A stretch of DNA of 64,000 bases from Synchiropus splendidus (GCF_027744825.2 NC_071334.1:2824437-2888436), one strand, 5' to 3'; shown: positions 46,969 through 59,239, numbered from the stretch's first letter. Translations and numbers: made by a program. Notes: generated from the sequence alone by a model not told the origin.

Positions 46969-49020
46969 ATATATTCAATATATGCAACAATGTATGCATT
47001 TACTTTCATGTACCAGGAGCCACTTTGCTACTGGCTGCATCCCTATATTTACTGGCAGGGGAAAGTGGCTCCCCCACCAGGAATTTGGTCTTCCATCCTG
47101 GTTTGCTCTACAGTGCCACAATGCTGCAGATGCTTGCAGCGCTGCACACTTCCGGTGTGATGATTTCCCTTTTCTGCCGACACTGCACTTCCTCTTGAAG
47201 CTGCACCGTCGTTGAACCTTTGGAGAACTTCACCAGTTCAACATTCTCATCCGTCTCAAAGTTCCAAGTTACTCTCCTTCCAAAACAGAACATGAAGCAA
47301 TACGACTCTGTTGCATTGTCAGCTTTCCATTTGGCTGGTTTTCTGAGGCGACAATACTCTCGATGGCCCTTGCTTACTCTGAGTTATCAGTGCCACGACC
47401 TCGCCCACTTCTTAAAGACAGACTTTTCCCAATCTGTGTCTGGATTAAGGAGGGATCACGATGCTGCTCGGCCCACAGTCGATTTGATGATTTTGCCGCC
47501 AAGAATTCCTGAAAGTAATTGAGCATCTTTCCCCCTTATGTATATACCACAGCTCAGAACACTGTCCAACGCACATGGAGATGAGTGAAAGCACAAGTTA
47601 CAAGGAAAACCGAACAATGTTCCATAAATGAAAGCCTATAAAAGTTTGAGTGTTTCACTGCCTTCACATTTTTGTCACTTTCTGTGAGACACTATGATTT
47701 CCTCATTTTCAGCAACACATTTCTCAGCTACTCTCACTTCCCACATTGTTTTCACATCGTCCAGAATGCGGGTCCTCGTATCCCCTCATATCAGTCCAGT
47801 GTTTCGGCCTCTGTACGTTGCATTGTTTGGCTTTTGCTCACACTGAAATCCTCCACAGATCAAGCACATCATCAATTCCACAAATGGTCCAATGGCGATT
47901 CAGCAAAGTTGGTTCTGATTCTCAGCCTGGTTCTGTATCGTTCCTGTTGGAAATACACCTCCCGTGTATCTCCCGTCCGTTCACTCGTGAGAATGAAGAA
48001 ACCAACAAGTTATATCCAAGACATGTCTTCCCTGACAGAGGAGTCTGATACATGAGCAGAATTCTGGCTCAGCAGCTATACGTGACTTAGCCTCAGCAGT
48101 CATCCAGTAGAGCGACAAAAAACTATCTGAGGTCTTGAGCCTTTATACACAAAAGTCCTCTACGTGGGCAGCATGCTCGTCTGATTGGTCCTCAGCCAGT
48201 GCCGGTCGCTGGCTCCCTCGTAACCATGGCAACGATCACAAGACATGCTCCCCTACTTCAGACCCAAGTGGTTCTTATTGGGACCAGCTCCATCCAGCCC
48301 AGGAGAAGATGATACTTCCCAGCCTCTTCCGTCTGACGTTGGACCTACCAACAAGTCACAAGTCTGCTCAGGCCTCCAGGGTCTGCTCATCTACGAAGTT
48401 AAAATCTTTCAAAACCATCATTCAACTCAGTGACCTGCCCCAAAGTTGGGGGCGATTGAAGCCCGTCCTCTAACTTTACGTCTTTCCTCAGCCCTCACGC
48501 AGAGCGATTGTCTTCTATCCGCTAGTTCTGCGTTGACTCCAGGCTTTTCTCCATCCATATTGGAGCTAAAGCAGGAACTGTTCCTATTATCAAATAAATA
48601 AACGCAGGTGTTTTCAGATATTACATCCATGCTACATGTCTTGTACTGTAGCTTATTTGACAATAAACTTACCTAGCCTAACCGAACCCAGGACTAAAGG
48701 CCACGCATGCAGCGCTGCTGTCTGTGTTGTCCTCTATTTGTGAACGGTACATAAACAACATACCCATCACATCATACATGCACAGCAGCGCACGACCCGT
48801 GTCTCTTCAGCTGTTGTTAGTGCCATTAGCTGTTGAGCGTTTGGACAGGGAAATAGCATTAAAGCTCGCCGTGACGGCGCTGCTATATTTGAGGACGGCT
48901 CATTCGCTTCTTCAGTGATTCGACAACCCTTTTCATGTCAAAACAATGACCTCTCCATTTACAGCCACGCTCGCCGACCATTTGTTTTGCCCCATAAAAC
49001 CTTTTACTTTACTCTCAGCT
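46969..49020. other. Spacer, nothing recognised
   Basis: Open frames at 47108-47293 (minus) and 47672-48055 (plus) were considered but resemble no family. Possibly old transposon sequence. Confidence 0.4.
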
Positions 49021-49239
49021 TATTGACAGAAATGAAGGCCGTTCCTGTCTCGTTCTTTTTTTCTCTCTCTCCTTCTCTTTCGTCACGACTGCCTCAGAAG
49101 AAGGGTTCATCTGAGGTGGGACCGAGAGAAATGAACGGTGTCACAGACGCTCATGTCAGAGTCGCAAAACAATTAGACGGCACTTTCATTGTTGACTGGA
49201 GGAGCGAGTTTCTTTTTAACCCTTGCACTGCTGAGGAGG

Positions 49240-49395
49240 GCGGGGCTTTGTTGCAGGTCATTGGCCACGAGGAGGTGATTGACAGGGGCTGACGCTGGGC
49301 CCGGATTGGCTGGCGAAACCTCCTGATGTGTCTCCACCAGTCGTCGCCGATCAGCTGACTGTGACGCCGCCAAATCAATGTTATCAATCAGCCCT
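49240..49395. promoter_or_regulatory. GC-rich segment with PBX/MEIS- and PBX/HOX-like sites
   Basis: TGATTGACAG at 49276-49285 equals the PBX-MEIS/PREP composite site, and ATCAATCA at 49383-49390 is the complement of the PBX-HOX core TGATTGAT. The region is less repeat-like than its surroundings. A regulatory role is inferred only from these sites. Confidence 0.3.
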
Positions 49396-49396
49396 C

Positions 49397-49421
49397 GGGG
49401 GGAGGTGGGGAGGGGGGGGGG
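49397..49421 (+). other. G-rich tract, quadruplex-capable
   Basis: G-runs of 6, 4 and 10 lie within 25 bases, enough for a four-tract quadruplex. More G-runs follow to 49452. Confidence 0.7.
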
Positions 49422-49679
49422 CGCGTGGGCGAGTGTTCGTGTGGGGGGTGGTGCTGGTGGTGTCTAAATTCTCTTCTGTCCCTCATTAAAGTGACATTTG
49501 TTTGTCGTTTCTCCCCAATTTGACTTTGATTGCTGACGTCCTCGTCTGCTTGGAGGAAAACGATTGACTCTTTTTGAGTCCAGGCCAAACACGGCATTGA
49601 TGTGCCACGTCCAACATTATGGCTGCTTCTCTTTTAGCTTTAAAATGAACACTTGCTGAGCTGAGCTGAAGCTCACTGG

Positions 49680-49694
49680 CCAGTAGGGGGCCCC
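49680..49694 (+). promoter_or_regulatory. CTCF-like site
   Basis: CCAGTAGGGGGCCCC, 14 of 15 positions of the CTCF core. An AP-1 site (TGAGTCA, 49744-49750) lies 50 bases on. Confidence 0.3.
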
Positions 49695-50089
49695 ATTGCT
49701 ATGATGTGAGAAGCAACTCTGTCTTGTCTCAAAGCAGCTGTCATGAGTCATGACATCATGGAGGGGAGGACGGGGCTGAAGAAGACCTGAGTTCTCGCTG
49801 CATGGACAGGAAGGGTTAAGCTAGCTTGGCTTAGCTAACATCATCTACATTGAGACTCGACAAACTATTCATCTGTGATTTCTCATTCATTCTTGTTTTG
49901 TCCCCTAAAACCTTCATCTCTGACTCATCGGACTATGACTCAGAGGAACGTGCATCATCGTCCCTTCCCTTTGGTTCATGCTGCTGCTCTGATGTCAGGG
50001 TCGCCGTCACCCTGCCTGCACTCCTCTCTTCACCTCTCTCCAGCCCATTACTCTGAGTGAGGCTTTCACTCCCTCCTCTTCACTCTTCT

Positions 50090-50330
50090 TCCTGCCTCCC
50101 TACGTTTTGTCCTCTGCATCATATCTCTTCATCTCAGACATCAAATCACTGTGTCATCAGCAAACACGATGGTCTGCGCCGTGGAGACTCCTCCTTCCCT
50201 CACCTCATCTGCCAGTCCCTTGATCGCCATGGCAACAAAGACCTTTGTCTTCAAGCTACCTGTCACTTCCACAGCGCACCTCACCTCTGCCTTCACACAT
50301 GTTCCGCACAACCTCTGGGTCTACTGTGGG
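50090..50330 (-). mobile_element. LINE reverse transcriptase fragment
   Basis: The minus strand reads VAMAIKGLADEVREGG and TIVFADDTVI; the FADD codons are at 50153-50164. Stops on both sides show that it is decayed. Probably RTE type. Confidence 0.5.
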
Positions 50331-50509
50331 TCTACTACAGTATCGGGGGAAACTAAGACTCAGAACCAAACATGAGCATACTCAACATAAATATGAGCAA
50401 AGTAAAAACTGAACTTTGTTTTTTTCAACCCCTCAACAAGGAAAGACAGAAAAGACACTGTTGATAAAGTGCCTGACAATGGAGCAGTGAAAACATGATC
50501 CTTGTGAGG

Positions 50510-51130
50510 TCTAATTTTCGGGAAAACACCACTTTGTTGGGCCCTTTTGCCGGTCCCCACATGGTTAAGCCTCATTTTGAGGATGGAGACTTCAAAAGAA
50601 CCGGGTCATTATAATTGTGTTGCAGTCTGGTTCAGAGTCCTGGTTCAGGTGAGCCATGTGTTTTGGATGGTTAGGTTTAGGGAGGAGGCTGGGGAAAGGG
50701 TGATGGCTGTGAGAGGTCCCCACAAGGATGATATGACAAACCTGAGTGTGTGTGTGTGTGTGTACATGCCGCATATTTAGGGTTGGGAATTGGGTCGACA
50801 TGAGGAATCTCACAGGAGTTTGGGAAGAATACATTTGACTATATGATCTGGAAATATGACTGACACGCTCAAGATGTTCTTAGTGGCACGCACACACGTT
50901 TCACACGAGCAGACACAGTCCATGTTTCTATGTTTTGTGGGGACATTTCATTGACATAACCCTTTCCCCAGCCTCTCCTCCTACACATAACCATCCAACA
51001 CAAACGGCAAACCTCAACCAGGACTCTGAACTTATTCTTTTTTTCATCAAATTGAGGCTTAATGTATAACGTCCCCATAAGTGGGTGTGTTTCCAAGGTG
51101 TGGTCCCCACAAGTATACCTATACAAGGAC
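50510..51130. repeat. Inverted pair of a GTCCCCACA-type repeat
   Basis: 50510-50740 and the reverse complement of about 50930-51120 share blocks: GGTCCCCAC, GGTTCAGAGTCCTGGTT versus AACCAGGACTCTGAAC, and GGAGGCTGGGGAAAGGGT versus CCCTTTCCCCAGCCTC. A (TG)n lies between, at about 50743-50763. The two are diverged copies facing each other. Confidence 0.65.
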
Positions 51131-51511
51131 CACATGCAGACACGCGCAGATTTGAAGGTACATAATTCCAGATTTTGTTGAGGCACTAAACCTTAGAGCT
51201 GCCACTAAAATGACATTCACTCTCACCACAGGTGGCGCTACAACGCCAGTTGAGATCAGCTGTGTGGAGCTTGAAGATCATATTGATCACTGCTCCACCA
51301 TGAGCTCGGCCTCCTCATTTCTACTGATGAGTATCAGCAGCCAAGTGCTCACGGAACCGATGGCGCCGTGATTTCCCTCTGACAAAGATCATCGATGCTC
51401 ATGTGACACCTTCTCCGTCAGTCGCACTGCCGTCAACCTTCAGATGAAGATCCCCAGTCATTCCACACAAAAAAATGTCAACTGATTTAATAGAATCAAA
51501 TGTTGTAATTG

Positions 51512-51526
51512 ACAGCAGGGGGCACC
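51512..51526 (+). promoter_or_regulatory. CTCF-like site
   Basis: ACAGCAGGGGGCACC, 14 of 15 positions of the core. Confidence 0.3.
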
Positions 51527-51904
51527 ATTTCTACATTACATTTTTTTTCTTCCCCCAAACGCAACTATTTTGCCAAAATGTTGCACAGTTCAACCTTTCT
51601 CCAAACAAAAGTGAGTGTGAGTCAGTGTAGAGAGGGACGAAAAGTGGACCAGGATCCCGTAACAAAACTGTCTTTGGGTGTGGGATAGTCGACCACCGAA
51701 ACACTCCTTCTTTTGCAACACGTTTATATAAACACTGACCAAAGACACGCTACCATCCAGACCAGTGACCACTGCGCATCTTACGAACATGCTGTACAAA
51801 CACAAACACCTAGAGTGGCTTCAAGTGTAGTTGGAAGCCAGCCATGTTTTTGTTGTTTTCCTGCAGTGACGGGTAGATGAAGTGTCTTGAAACAGAACTG
51901 CTGG

Positions 51905-51919
51905 CCACTAGATGGCGCC
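51905..51919 (+). promoter_or_regulatory. CTCF-like site, forward member of a pair
   Basis: CCACTAGATGGCGCC matches all positions of CCASYAGRKGGCRSY. It faces the reverse site at 51990-52004. Confidence 0.42.
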
Positions 51920-51989
51920 CTTCGCTTAGAAATGTAGATGTATAGTTTCATCAAATTAGCTGTTCAAGTCCAAACATTTCACAGCAGAC

Positions 51990-52004
51990 AGTGCCATCTA
52001 GTGG
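51990..52004 (-). promoter_or_regulatory. CTCF-like site, reverse member of a pair
   Basis: The minus strand reads CCACTAGATGGCACT, a full match, 15 bases before the minisatellite starts. Confidence 0.42.
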
Positions 52005-52018
52005 CCTCTGAAAATCAG

Positions 52019-53063
52019 AACACTGTGTCATGAAACTTGACCAACTCTTCAATACTGTGTCATGAAACTTCACCAACCCTTCAATACTGTGTCATGAAAC
52101 TTTACCAAGTCTTCAATACTGTGTCATGAAACTTCACCAACCCTTCAATACTGTGTCATGAAACTTCACCAACCCTTCAATACTGTGTCATGAAACTTTA
52201 CCAACTCTTCAATACCGTGTCATGAAACCTCACCAACCCTTCAATACTGTGTCATGAAACTTTACCAACTCTTCAATACCGTGTCATGAAACCTCACCAA
52301 CCCTTCAATACTGTGTCATGCAACTTTACCAACTCTTCAATACCGTGTCATGAAACTTCACCAACCCTTCAATACTGTGTCATGAAACTTCACCAACCCT
52401 TCAATACTGTGTCATGAAACTTCACCAACCCTTCAATACTGTGTCATGACACTTCACCAACCCTTCAATACTGTGTCATGAAACTTTACCAACCCTTCAA
52501 TACTGTGTCATGAAACTTCACCAACCCTTCAATACTGTGTCATGACACTTCACCAACCCTTCAATACTGTGTCATGAAACTTTACCAACCCTTCAATACT
52601 GTGTCATGAAACTTGACCAACCCTTCAATACTGTGTCATGAAACTTCACCAACCCTTCAATACCGTGCCATGAAACTTCACCAACCCTTCAATACTGTGT
52701 CATGAAACTTCACCAACCCTTCAATACTGTGTCATGAAACCTCACCAACCCTTCAATACTGTGTCATGAAACTTCACCAACCCTCCAATACTGTGTCATG
52801 AAACTTTACCAAGTCTTCAATACTGTGTCATGAAACTTTACCAACTCTTCAATACCGTGTCATGAAACTTCACCAACCCTTCAATACTGTGTCATGAAAC
52901 TTTACCAACTCTTCAATACCGTGTCATGAAACTTTACCAACTCTTCAATACTGTGTCATGAAACATCACCATCCCTTCAATACTGTGTCATGAAACATCA
53001 CCATCCCTTCAATACTGTGTCATGGAACATCACCATCCCTTCAATACTGTGTCATGGAACGTC
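52019..53063. repeat. 32-bp minisatellite, ~33 copies, higher-order structure
   Basis: The unit has TGTGTCATGAAACTTCACCA followed by ACCCTTCAATAC. Variant units occur in order. A 64-bp dimer (CTTTACC...CCGTG / CCTCACC...CTGTG) repeats about three times at 52183-52370. A 96-bp trimer marked by TCATGACAC repeats twice at about 52446-52640. The last units carry ATCACCATC. Confidence 0.97.
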
Positions 53064-53685
53064 ATATACCCATCACAGCGATAAGTCGATGGTGGTTTTT
53101 ACTCCACCTGTGTGGCAGAACGCTGCAAGAAATTATACCAAGCAATTACAATGTTCATCTATGTTGTCACATCCGACTAGAAAACGAAAACACAAAACCT
53201 CAGATGGAACAAAAATACAAGCAGCAGCCTTGAAGACACCTCAAGTGTCAGTCCAGACCGCAGAGCAGCAGACGAAGGTCTGAGGATCACACAGGACGAG
53301 GTCTGCCACCCAAGTTCTGCTCGAGTTCGAAGCCGTGGCAGACAGCAGACACCTCATGTGAACAGTCAAAGACGAGCAGTGTTCAGGTACAGCCCGACAT
53401 CCCTTGACAAATGCGTCACAAAGTAGAGCGAGAAAGAATTCTCTTACCCGAGTGTTGTGGTAGTGAGAGTGGTCTTGCTCTCAAGATCACTATTTTAGGG
53501 TCTTGTCTCGGTGCTGAATGCACCTGATCCACAAAAGTGACCCAGTGTGTGCAGGGTTTTGTTCCTAACTAATGAGGGCGTCTGAAGACCGATCTTTGTC
53601 AGACTGGTCCTGCTTGTTTCAGCTGACACCTGATTGAATCACCAATGTGGGTCAGTTTGGGACTCCTTATATGTACTGTATTGGT
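53064..53685. other. Spacer, nothing recognised
   Basis: No supported feature. Confidence 0.5.
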
Positions 53686-54053
53686 GTGGACCTCCAAATG
53701 TCTTGGTCTTGTCTCAATCTTGACCTCCAAATGTCTTGGTCTCCTCTTGGTCTTCACCTCCAAATATCTTGGTCTTGTCTTAATTTTGACTCCAAATGTC
53801 TTGGTCTCATCTTGGTATTGGTCTTGTCTTGGTCTTCACCTCCAAATGTCTTGGTCTTGACCACCAAATGCCTTGTTCTCGTCTTGGTCTTGTTCTCCAA
53901 ATGTCTTGGTCTTGACCTCCAAATGTCTGGGTCTCATCTTCGTCTTGCTCCCCAAATGTCTTGGTCTTGTCTCAGTCTTGACCTCCAAATGTCTTGGTCT
54001 CCTCTTGGTCTTCACCTCCAAAAATCTTGGTCTTGTCTTGGTCTTTGTCGTCG
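53686..54053. repeat. CCAAATGTCTTGGTCTTG minisatellite, left part
   Basis: Irregular units of about 30-50 bases built on CTCCAAATGTCTTGGTCT with GTCTTGACCTC spacers. It continues at 55391-55495. Confidence 0.9.
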
Positions 54054-55390
54054 GGTTTAGGTTTTCAAGGTTTTGTGTACAGGGCAATTGGCTTTAACAT
54101 CAGCCGTCCCTAGTTCCGAGCACACTACCTCCCTTTGCCTCTCTGGTAAAGGGCCCCTCGGGTGGTCAACTCAGTCAGCCTCTTGTTGCGGACATGGTTC
54201 TAAGACTACTCAACTTTACCTTATTATATTAGTGAGTAGAGTCGGCGCTTCACTGAGCGGGTTATTTAATTCGCCCGACCTGTTTAGAAACAGGTTCTTG
54301 ACCTTACAATGCTACACCTCTTACCGTAGTCTCTTCACTTTGTTTAGGGACTCATGATCGGATCCTCAATCCATTCCTACTAAATAACATATTTCCCCAT
54401 AACTGCCTAAAACTACCACCTAATCATTGACACAATAATTCAGGATGGAATAATGCTGCCATTTGAGACATTCACTACATGTGCAACAGGAGGAAATCAA
54501 ACAGTAACTCACCTATAACCCAGTTGATGGTAGTACAGGAGCCAGTCGATTCTTTAGTAGTCAGGGATCAACGCCGTTGTGCCTTTTCAGTACTTAATTC
54601 GTACTCAATTTTATTATGTTTTTGTTCCAAAAGTATTTCTTCAAAAAATAAAAGAATAATAAAAACAATAAAATCAATCAAGAATAATAAAATCCATAAA
54701 CTCAAGGGTATCGCCAGACGCTGATACCCAACAGTATCAAAAGTACCGCCAGACGCTGGTACTAGTACATATACTTCAAAAACCATATAATCAAAATACA
54801 TGCAATAAAAAGAATTAAATAATAAGAGAAAAATAAAAAATGAGTTAAATCAAATAGTCTGAGAGCAATAGCAAGAGCACCGTCCTAAGTTAAGATACAA
54901 GACCTTACTGCAGACAGATGAAGCTGAAAAGCCAAAAGAGCAGGACCCAGTGTCACATCTCCGATCGTTTATATAGCAACACATATGGTTTTGATGACGT
55001 ATCCATGTACGTATCCCGTGCTCCGGTGATAAATCACATCTAGTTTTAACACAGCTGGCTTTGATGACATGCCCCTAAATGGATCGCGTGTTTCGGTGAT
55101 TGATCACATTCTAGTTTCATTTACATCAGCACTTGCGTCAGCATTTGCGTCCACGGCGCCTGGTTCACCATATTCAGTCAACACATCTGCCCCATCTGCA
55201 TCAGCACGTCCCGTTTACATGTTCAATCTAAGTTCAAAACACACACCTGTTCATGAGTTCAAACGTTCACATTCAAAAGCATACAGGTTCACTAAAGTTC
55301 AAACATCAAAATCAATGATAAAAATCAGAAATAATATCAAATATCATTTAGCAGGTTTTGATTATAATATTTTCGATTTTCCGGTATATA
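54054..55390. other. Insertion splitting the minisatellite
   Basis: About 1.34 kb interrupts the CCAAATGTCTTGG array. It contains two similar hairpins (54706-54763) and a direct repeat of about 65 bases (54986-55048 and 55052-55120, both with TTTGATGAC..GTGAT..ATCACAT). It has no long coding frame. It may be a retroelement or LTR-like insertion, but I saw no clear LTR pair or target duplication. Confidence 0.55.
54706..54763. repeat. Twin hairpins with identical 10-base loop
   Basis: 54706-54729 has stem GGGTATC/GATACCC and 54742-54763 has stem AGTACC/GGTACT; both close the loop GCCAGACGCT. Confidence 0.8.
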
Positions 55391-55495
55391 CAACAGTCTT
55401 GAGCTCCAAATATCTTGGTCTTGTCTTGATTTTGACTCCAAATGTCTTGGTCTTGTCTCAGTTTGACCTCCAAATGTCTTGGTCTCCTCTTAAGA
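55391..55495. repeat. CCAAATGTCTTGGTCTTG minisatellite, right part
   Basis: Three to four units identical in type to 53686-54053, ending at CTCCTCTTAAG. Confidence 0.88.
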
Positions 55496-57007
55496 ATCAG
55501 AGGTTCTCCATCCTGGGGAGGGAATGGAACAGCCCAGTTATCACTGTGTGCGTCACCCGTTTTTGGCCGGTGGTTAGCGAGGCCGCAGCTGCGCCACAGC
55601 CTCTGTAGAGACTGGACCACCACAGACAGTCATTCTGGTCTTTGTTTAAATGGGTCCTCAACATGGCTCCCGAGAAAGTGACGACGGTCGTCCAACTCCA
55701 TCAGCGCATTTCTACCAGCCTGCAGACGTCTGTAACTTTAACATGAGCAACATGTTTCTGTCAAAGTTTTGGAGTAAAAAAACAGCGAGCAAGAGAGCGT
55801 AATAGGCGGTAACAGATTCGCACCGCACAGATATGCACCCGCTGGTGGTGATCGTGCAGTGGGACAGAAGCTAAGGGATCGGTTCTTCATGACAGCTCCA
55901 CAAGACGACCATTCACGATCAACCATGGTGGAAGTAGCGTGAATGTGAAGACAAAACAAGGAGATTTCAGGAAATACACTTTGAAAAGACAACAGCGGTG
56001 GGTTGAGAAACAGAAAACAATGCTCTGGGTAAATCTGATAAGCATCTGTAAGTTATGTAACAGACTATGGTGACATCGTAACACTCTTTAGATGGGTCCC
56101 ACTTACTCTTACAGTAGACTTGAATCTCTAGCTGTTTTCAAGCTTCATCCCTCTGAAATAGCGACATAAAAGCCAAGAATTTCATTGAAAAAACAGTGTT
56201 TTTATGTGTTCATGCATCTGCTCTGTTCATGTAGTTTTGTGCCATTCATGTTTGTCTTTCTATTGCTCTTTAATACATCCATTAAATCATGGTCAGAATA
56301 GTTAATATCATAACTGATTCACTCAACTCACACTCTGGTGAGGACAGCTCAGTTTATAATCTGAGGCTGCGAAAAAAGAAAAAAAAAACACTATAGGGCC
56401 CCTTTAAAGAGAGCAGACAGTCAAACCAACCAATGAGACTTTATCCTACGCGTGGACCCTTCAGGTTTGGTTGATGGAGAACATTGGCCGTGGGCCAGGT
56501 TACACTACCGACCCGCTTCCTAAAACTGAAAAACCTAAGTTAGCTGACTCAGGGCTTTCACTGAACCTGCTGTTCAGTTGAATGAAATCATGTGTGGCAA
56601 ACGCCAATGCCGTTGTCGACACCAGCGACTGGCGCAGAGACAGTTTGGATCTTTTAAAGTCCCCACCAGATAGAGCAGATGAGTTGTCTTGAGTTACAGT
56701 TCCCTGTGCAGGTCGGCCCGATTAAAACTAGATGAATAAATCAATAAAGATCCAAATTTCATTTTCAGATTCAAAACTTTTATTCTTCATTCAAAACGAA
56801 AGATTACAATTTAAAGTATTTTGAGGGTCCGATTCAACAAGTTTTGAGTCAAATTTAGGTGCGCAGTTTTGCATTCTTAGCGACATCAATTCTGTTAGCA
56901 ACATTAAAGAAGAGGGTTTTTTTGTTGTTTAAAATGATGAATTTACCCCTATTGCATATGTTTCCTTTTGCACACAACTTGCGGATAAATAAATGGATAC
57001 TGAAATA
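55496..57007. other. Spacer, nothing recognised
   Basis: Ends with A/T-rich sequence. A TATAGGGCCCCTTTAA motif near 56391 resembles 41775-41807 (inverted), which may mark an old MITE end. Confidence 0.4.
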
Positions 57008-57066
57008 TTCCATCCATCCATCTTCGCGCATGTATCTGTCGAGGGGGTCAAGGGGGCAGCAGCTTC
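57008..57066 (-). mobile_element. Short LINE 3' fragment with TCCA units
   Basis: TCCATCCATC, then GGGGGCAGCAGCTTC, matches the tail of the GRPRTRW-family LINE. A T-run follows at 57117-57135. Confidence 0.45.
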
Positions 57067-57079
57067 AAAGATACATCAG

Positions 57080-59239
57080 CGAATGTGGAAAATGAGTTCC
57101 AACCATCAAAAATGCTTTTTTTTTTTTTTTTTTTTGCTATGACGTCACATTGGGCTTCGCTCTCGCAACCTCTCGTCCACAAGGAGTTCAGAGAGGGGAG
57201 AGCTGTATGAAAAAGCCATTGGCTCATCACAATGAGGGACTTGCAGCATCACTAAGACTTGAGCATTTGAAATTTGTATCTCCAGGATAGGGCCTCCTTA
57301 AACAACAATCTTGACTGAGCGTCGATGCTGTTCCATCAGTTTGACAGTCAGCCATTAGCTGGTTGTAGTGAAGCGTCATACCAAGAGAAGAAACTGGATC
57401 TGAGGTCGGCTGAGGTCTCAGGGGTTTAAACCAAAGAAAGAAAGTCTGCAAACTGTGCTCACTTCCAAAACTCACCAAACTTTGGCTGAACAAGACCAAG
57501 CAGTTGTGTTTCAGGAGACCCGGACAAACGTGCAGACGACGATCGGGTCGGAAAAATATGTCAGAAGTTGAAAGAGACAAAACAGAAATGAAGTCGGGTC
57601 TTAGCTGGAGAGCGTTCCTTTCTGGTCGCTTGTTTTTTCTCGTGCAGTCTCAACACTTTCTCTGCTTCTGGGATGGAAATCACACAACGGCCGACACTGA
57701 GAGCTTTATTTTTTCGGAGAGCGCCCCCCTCTGGTGTTTGTTTTTGCACAACAGAAGGGTATTCTGGACTGGCAGGGGGCTGTGCTGCGCCTGCACTTTC
57801 CAAAGCGTCTTAATAATGTTAAATCCCGTGGGGTGGAGGAGGACGGTGCAGGGGGTCTGGACGTGGGGCAGACGTGGAGGAGGGCGGAAGGTGAGAGTCA
57901 AAACATTTCAGTGTTCGCCATTTCTGCTGAGCAGACCAACACAAATCGTCTTGTTCAGTCAGGAAATAAGGATGATCCCACTACCATTATCCTGGATTAA
58001 GAGGTCAACTTCACCACACCCAGAATTGGGACTTCAGTGCGCAATTTTGTGGCCAGAAAAATCCCTGCCAACATGAGCGAGTGCATTTAGGAATCTCTGT
58101 CGTGAATAGCCTCATGATCAGACTACAGTTCTGGATCCTGGCTGCACGACGCCCATTCCTAATTCAAACGTTGGGAGAAAACAGAGACCGTTTGTTTTAA
58201 CATTCAACATGTGTGAAGAAGGTGGCGTCCACCAGAGGGCAACGATGAGCAGCAGCATGAATTAAATACCTGTTTAAGCTTTAGATGGGTGGTTTGGGGT
58301 TTGACTCGTCGTCCATGTGCAGCGTCGATCCAACGGTCTCTCCTGGTATCCTTGTCTCTGAGCATGTCTTTGCTCGGCTGCGAGAGCTCCGCCTATAAAC
58401 CACTCGCTGTGGCGGGTGGCGGAAACCGATACTGGTTTGTTTACAAACTGATGGAGTAGGATCTTCTAGCTTCTATTTATTTTTCGCCGGTGGCATGTCA
58501 GACTTGTTCAGTTCGGAATAAATGCTCAGCGCATGAACAGTCATGTCTGAATCGGATTGTATCGCTTCGCCTCATGACAAGAGGGAAGACTTGATCTCCA
58601 AAAGAGATTGAGGAAAAAAGTGCCAGTTCATCCAGTCTGAAATCCACAGATGATGACAAAAGAGTGTTTTTTTTTTTCTGCACACAGAACAGACTGACAG
58701 GGCTGGAGGTTAGTTACAAGGAAAGACATTAACTTGGAGACTCCACAGTGTTTCGTCGATGAAGTTCAACAAGAAATCACATGCTATTGAAGAGCGGTAG
58801 GAGTCCTGATCCAGGGTTCTAGGAAGCTTAGTCTGGCATGGATGCGATGATTTGTCCAGTCAGGTGAAGAGCCAGCTGGTTGTCGGAGCTCATGGATGGT
58901 GATGCAGGCAGGAGGTGCACCACAAGCTCCTATTGGTGTTGAATGGAAGGTGGTTTTATACACGAGGTTTTATCCCCCCAATCCTCCATTCACTTCAGAA
59001 GATAAGGCTGAAGTCTGAAGTCTTCCATGTGAAAAGGAACAGACAGAGAACTGAACCCTGTGAACCGCATGTATTTCTCGTCATCCCCTCCGCCGCCAGT
59101 TGTAGTTGAACTCCAGGAGTTTGTCTTTAAATATGGTGTTGGGCATCATGACTGTATGAAACCTTCTAATCTATAAAATAATTTGATTCGATTCTACGGC
59201 AACAAAGGCGCCAGAGAAATCCAAGAACTGCATTTCAAC
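57080..59239. other. Spacer, nothing recognised
   Basis: Contains a CTCF-like CCACCAGAGGGCAAC at 58229-58243 (14 of 15). No gene is supported, although several overlapping open frames occur at 57500-58080. Confidence 0.4.

Larger units (their letters stand above)
51131..52018. other. Spacer containing three CTCF-like sites
   Basis: No gene is seen. The sites are listed separately. Confidence 0.5.

Noticed and set aside
52019..53063. CRISPR-like array
   Set aside because: The units are contiguous 32-bp tandem repeats without unique spacers, in a vertebrate genome.
54568..54801. Minus-strand hydrophobic frame in the insertion at 54-55 kb
   Set aside because: The hydrophobicity comes from A/T-rich sequence. 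No envelope or other domain could be supported, so no viral origin is claimed.
57500..58076. 190-codon plus-strand frame
   Set aside because: No domain, no signal and no splice context; overlapping frames of similar length occur on both strands.
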